Shown in pieces: positions 5,293 to 5,983 of a stretch of 5,983 nucleotides of DNA. Source of the stretch: an uncultured Actinomyces sp. (GTDB lineage: Bacteria; Actinomycetota; Actinomycetes; Actinomycetales; Actinomycetaceae); the NCBI GenBank assembly GCA_938022345.1, contig CALIEP010000029.1:1-5983 (forward strand), given 5' to 3'. Position 1 is the first letter of the stretch; each line of letters begins with the position of its first letter. The translations under genes and the position numbers were made by a program. The notes under the pieces are model-generated. The model did no database searches. It was not told the DNA's origin and saw nothing but the letters and a program-made list of their open reading frames with translations.

Positions 5293-5983
5293 TCAGTTAT
5301 CCTTCTCGATCTCGTGCCAACGACGTTCAAGATCGTCGATGCCACCAATGTTGTAGAAGGCCTGCTCCGGAACCTGATCGTAGTAGCCCTCAGCAATGCG
5401 CTTGAAGGCTTCGATGGTCTCTGACAGCGGAACAGTCGAGCCCTCAACACCGGTGAACTTCTCAGCCATGTAGGTGTTCTGCGAGAGGAACTGCTCAATG
5501 CGACGTGCACGCGCGACGGTGACCTTGTCTTCTTCAGACAATTCATCAACACCCAAAATGGCGATGATGTCTTGCAGTTCCTTATTCTTCTGCAAGATCG
5601 CCTTCACGTGAGTAGCAGTGTCGTAGTTCTCACTACCAACCAGCGCCGGGTCAAGGATTCGAGACGTCGATGCCAAGGGATCAACGGCGGGGTAAATACC
5701 GCGTGATGCAATTTCACGCGACAACTCCGTCGTTGCGTCCAAGTGGGCGAAGGTCGTCGCAGGTGCCGGGTCAGTGTAGTCGTCTGCAGGAACGTAAATT
5801 GCTTGCAGCGACGTAATCGAGTGACCGCCAGCAGAGGTAATACGTTCCTGAAGCTGGCCCATTTCATCAGCAAGGTTCGGCTGATAACCAACAGCAGAAG
5901 GCATACGACCCAGAAGCGTCGAAACCTCTGAACCTGCCTGAGTGAAGCGGAAGATGTTGTCGATAAAGAGCAACACGTCCTGG
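5293..5983 (-). CDS. atpD: F1 ATP synthase beta subunit, C-terminal 229 residues (5' part outside window)
   Basis: This is the catalytic subunit of F1 and makes ATP from ADP and phosphate using the proton gradient. The window enters the gene just before the Walker B strand (QDVLLFIDNIFRF). It then shows the highly conserved AGSEVSTLLGRMPSAVGYQP, LADEMGQLQERITS, TDPAPATTFAHLDATTELSR and GIYPAVDPLASTSRILDP segments. Further on is the ILGVDELSEED region, the DELSEED lever that contacts the gamma subunit, followed by the C-terminal helical domain ending HEIEKDN-stop. The Walker A loop and N-terminal barrel are off the right edge. Frame runs intact to the TGA at 5293-5295. It is co-transcribed with atpC, whose GTG follows after a single base and whose ribosome binding site lies within the last codons of atpD. 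Confidence 0.99.
   Translation of the reverse strand, partial: QDVLLFIDNIFRFTQAGSEVSTLLGRMPSAVGYQPNLADEMGQLQERITSAGGHSITSLQAIYVPADDYTDPAPATTFAHLDATTELSREIASRGIYPAVDPLASTSRILDPALVGSENYDTATHVKAILQKNKELQDIIAILGVDELSEEDKVTVARARRIEQFLSQNTYMAEKFTGVEGSTVPLSETIEAFKRIAEGYYDQVPEQAFYNIGGIDDLERRWHEIEKDN
5300..5307 (-). promoter_or_regulatory. atpC: Ribosome binding site (GAGAAGGA) for atpC inside atpD
   Basis: GAGAAGGA lies 8 bases before the GTG at 5291, within the final codons of atpD. It selects the GTG as the epsilon subunit start over longer in-frame readings. Confidence 0.65.

Noticed and set aside
5292..5552. In-frame extension of atpC back to an ATG at 5552 (175 residues)
   Set aside because: The extra N-terminal part lies in a different frame of the strongly conserved atpD, has Arg/Ser-rich composition typical of a shadow frame, and the GTG at 5291 has its own ribosome binding site.

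Overview
The window looks like the chromosome of an actinobacterium, most likely from the Actinomycetaceae (Actinomyces, Schaalia or a relative). The reasons are a NucS mismatch endonuclease with a C-terminal RLF motif, a DUF2550 membrane protein directly after the ATP synthase operon, an actinobacterial-type small zinc-finger-like protein, and moderate GC content (judged by eye, not computed). This placement rests on gene content only.

All eight supported genes are on the minus strand, so transcription runs from high to low coordinates. The order of transcription is: the end of the F1 ATP synthase operon (atpD 3' part, then an unusually short atpC); a terminator-like hairpin; a DUF2550 membrane protein; nucS; a winged-helix HTH_42/AlkZ-like protein; nagA; a small Cys/His protein; a 116-base spacer; and the first 351 codons of a two-helix membrane protein that runs off the left edge.

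Spacing is tight. atpD and atpC are 1 base apart. The nucS stop and the AlkZ-like start share one base (TAATG). nagA starts 18 bases after the AlkZ-like stop. nagA and the small Cys/His gene overlap by four bases (GTGA). From nucS to the Cys/His gene the layout therefore looks like one transcription unit, possibly also including DUF2550 41 bases upstream.

The functions fall into three groups: energy conversion (ATP synthase), DNA repair (NucS for mismatches, and a possible AlkZ-type DNA glycosylase with a QxQ motif), and amino-sugar catabolism (NagA). The last two genes have no assigned function. I see no mobile element, CRISPR array, rRNA or tRNA. No stretch above 300 bases lacks a gene. The most interesting point is the coupled pair of nucS and the AlkZ-like gene; the rest is mostly ordinary actinobacterial core genome.
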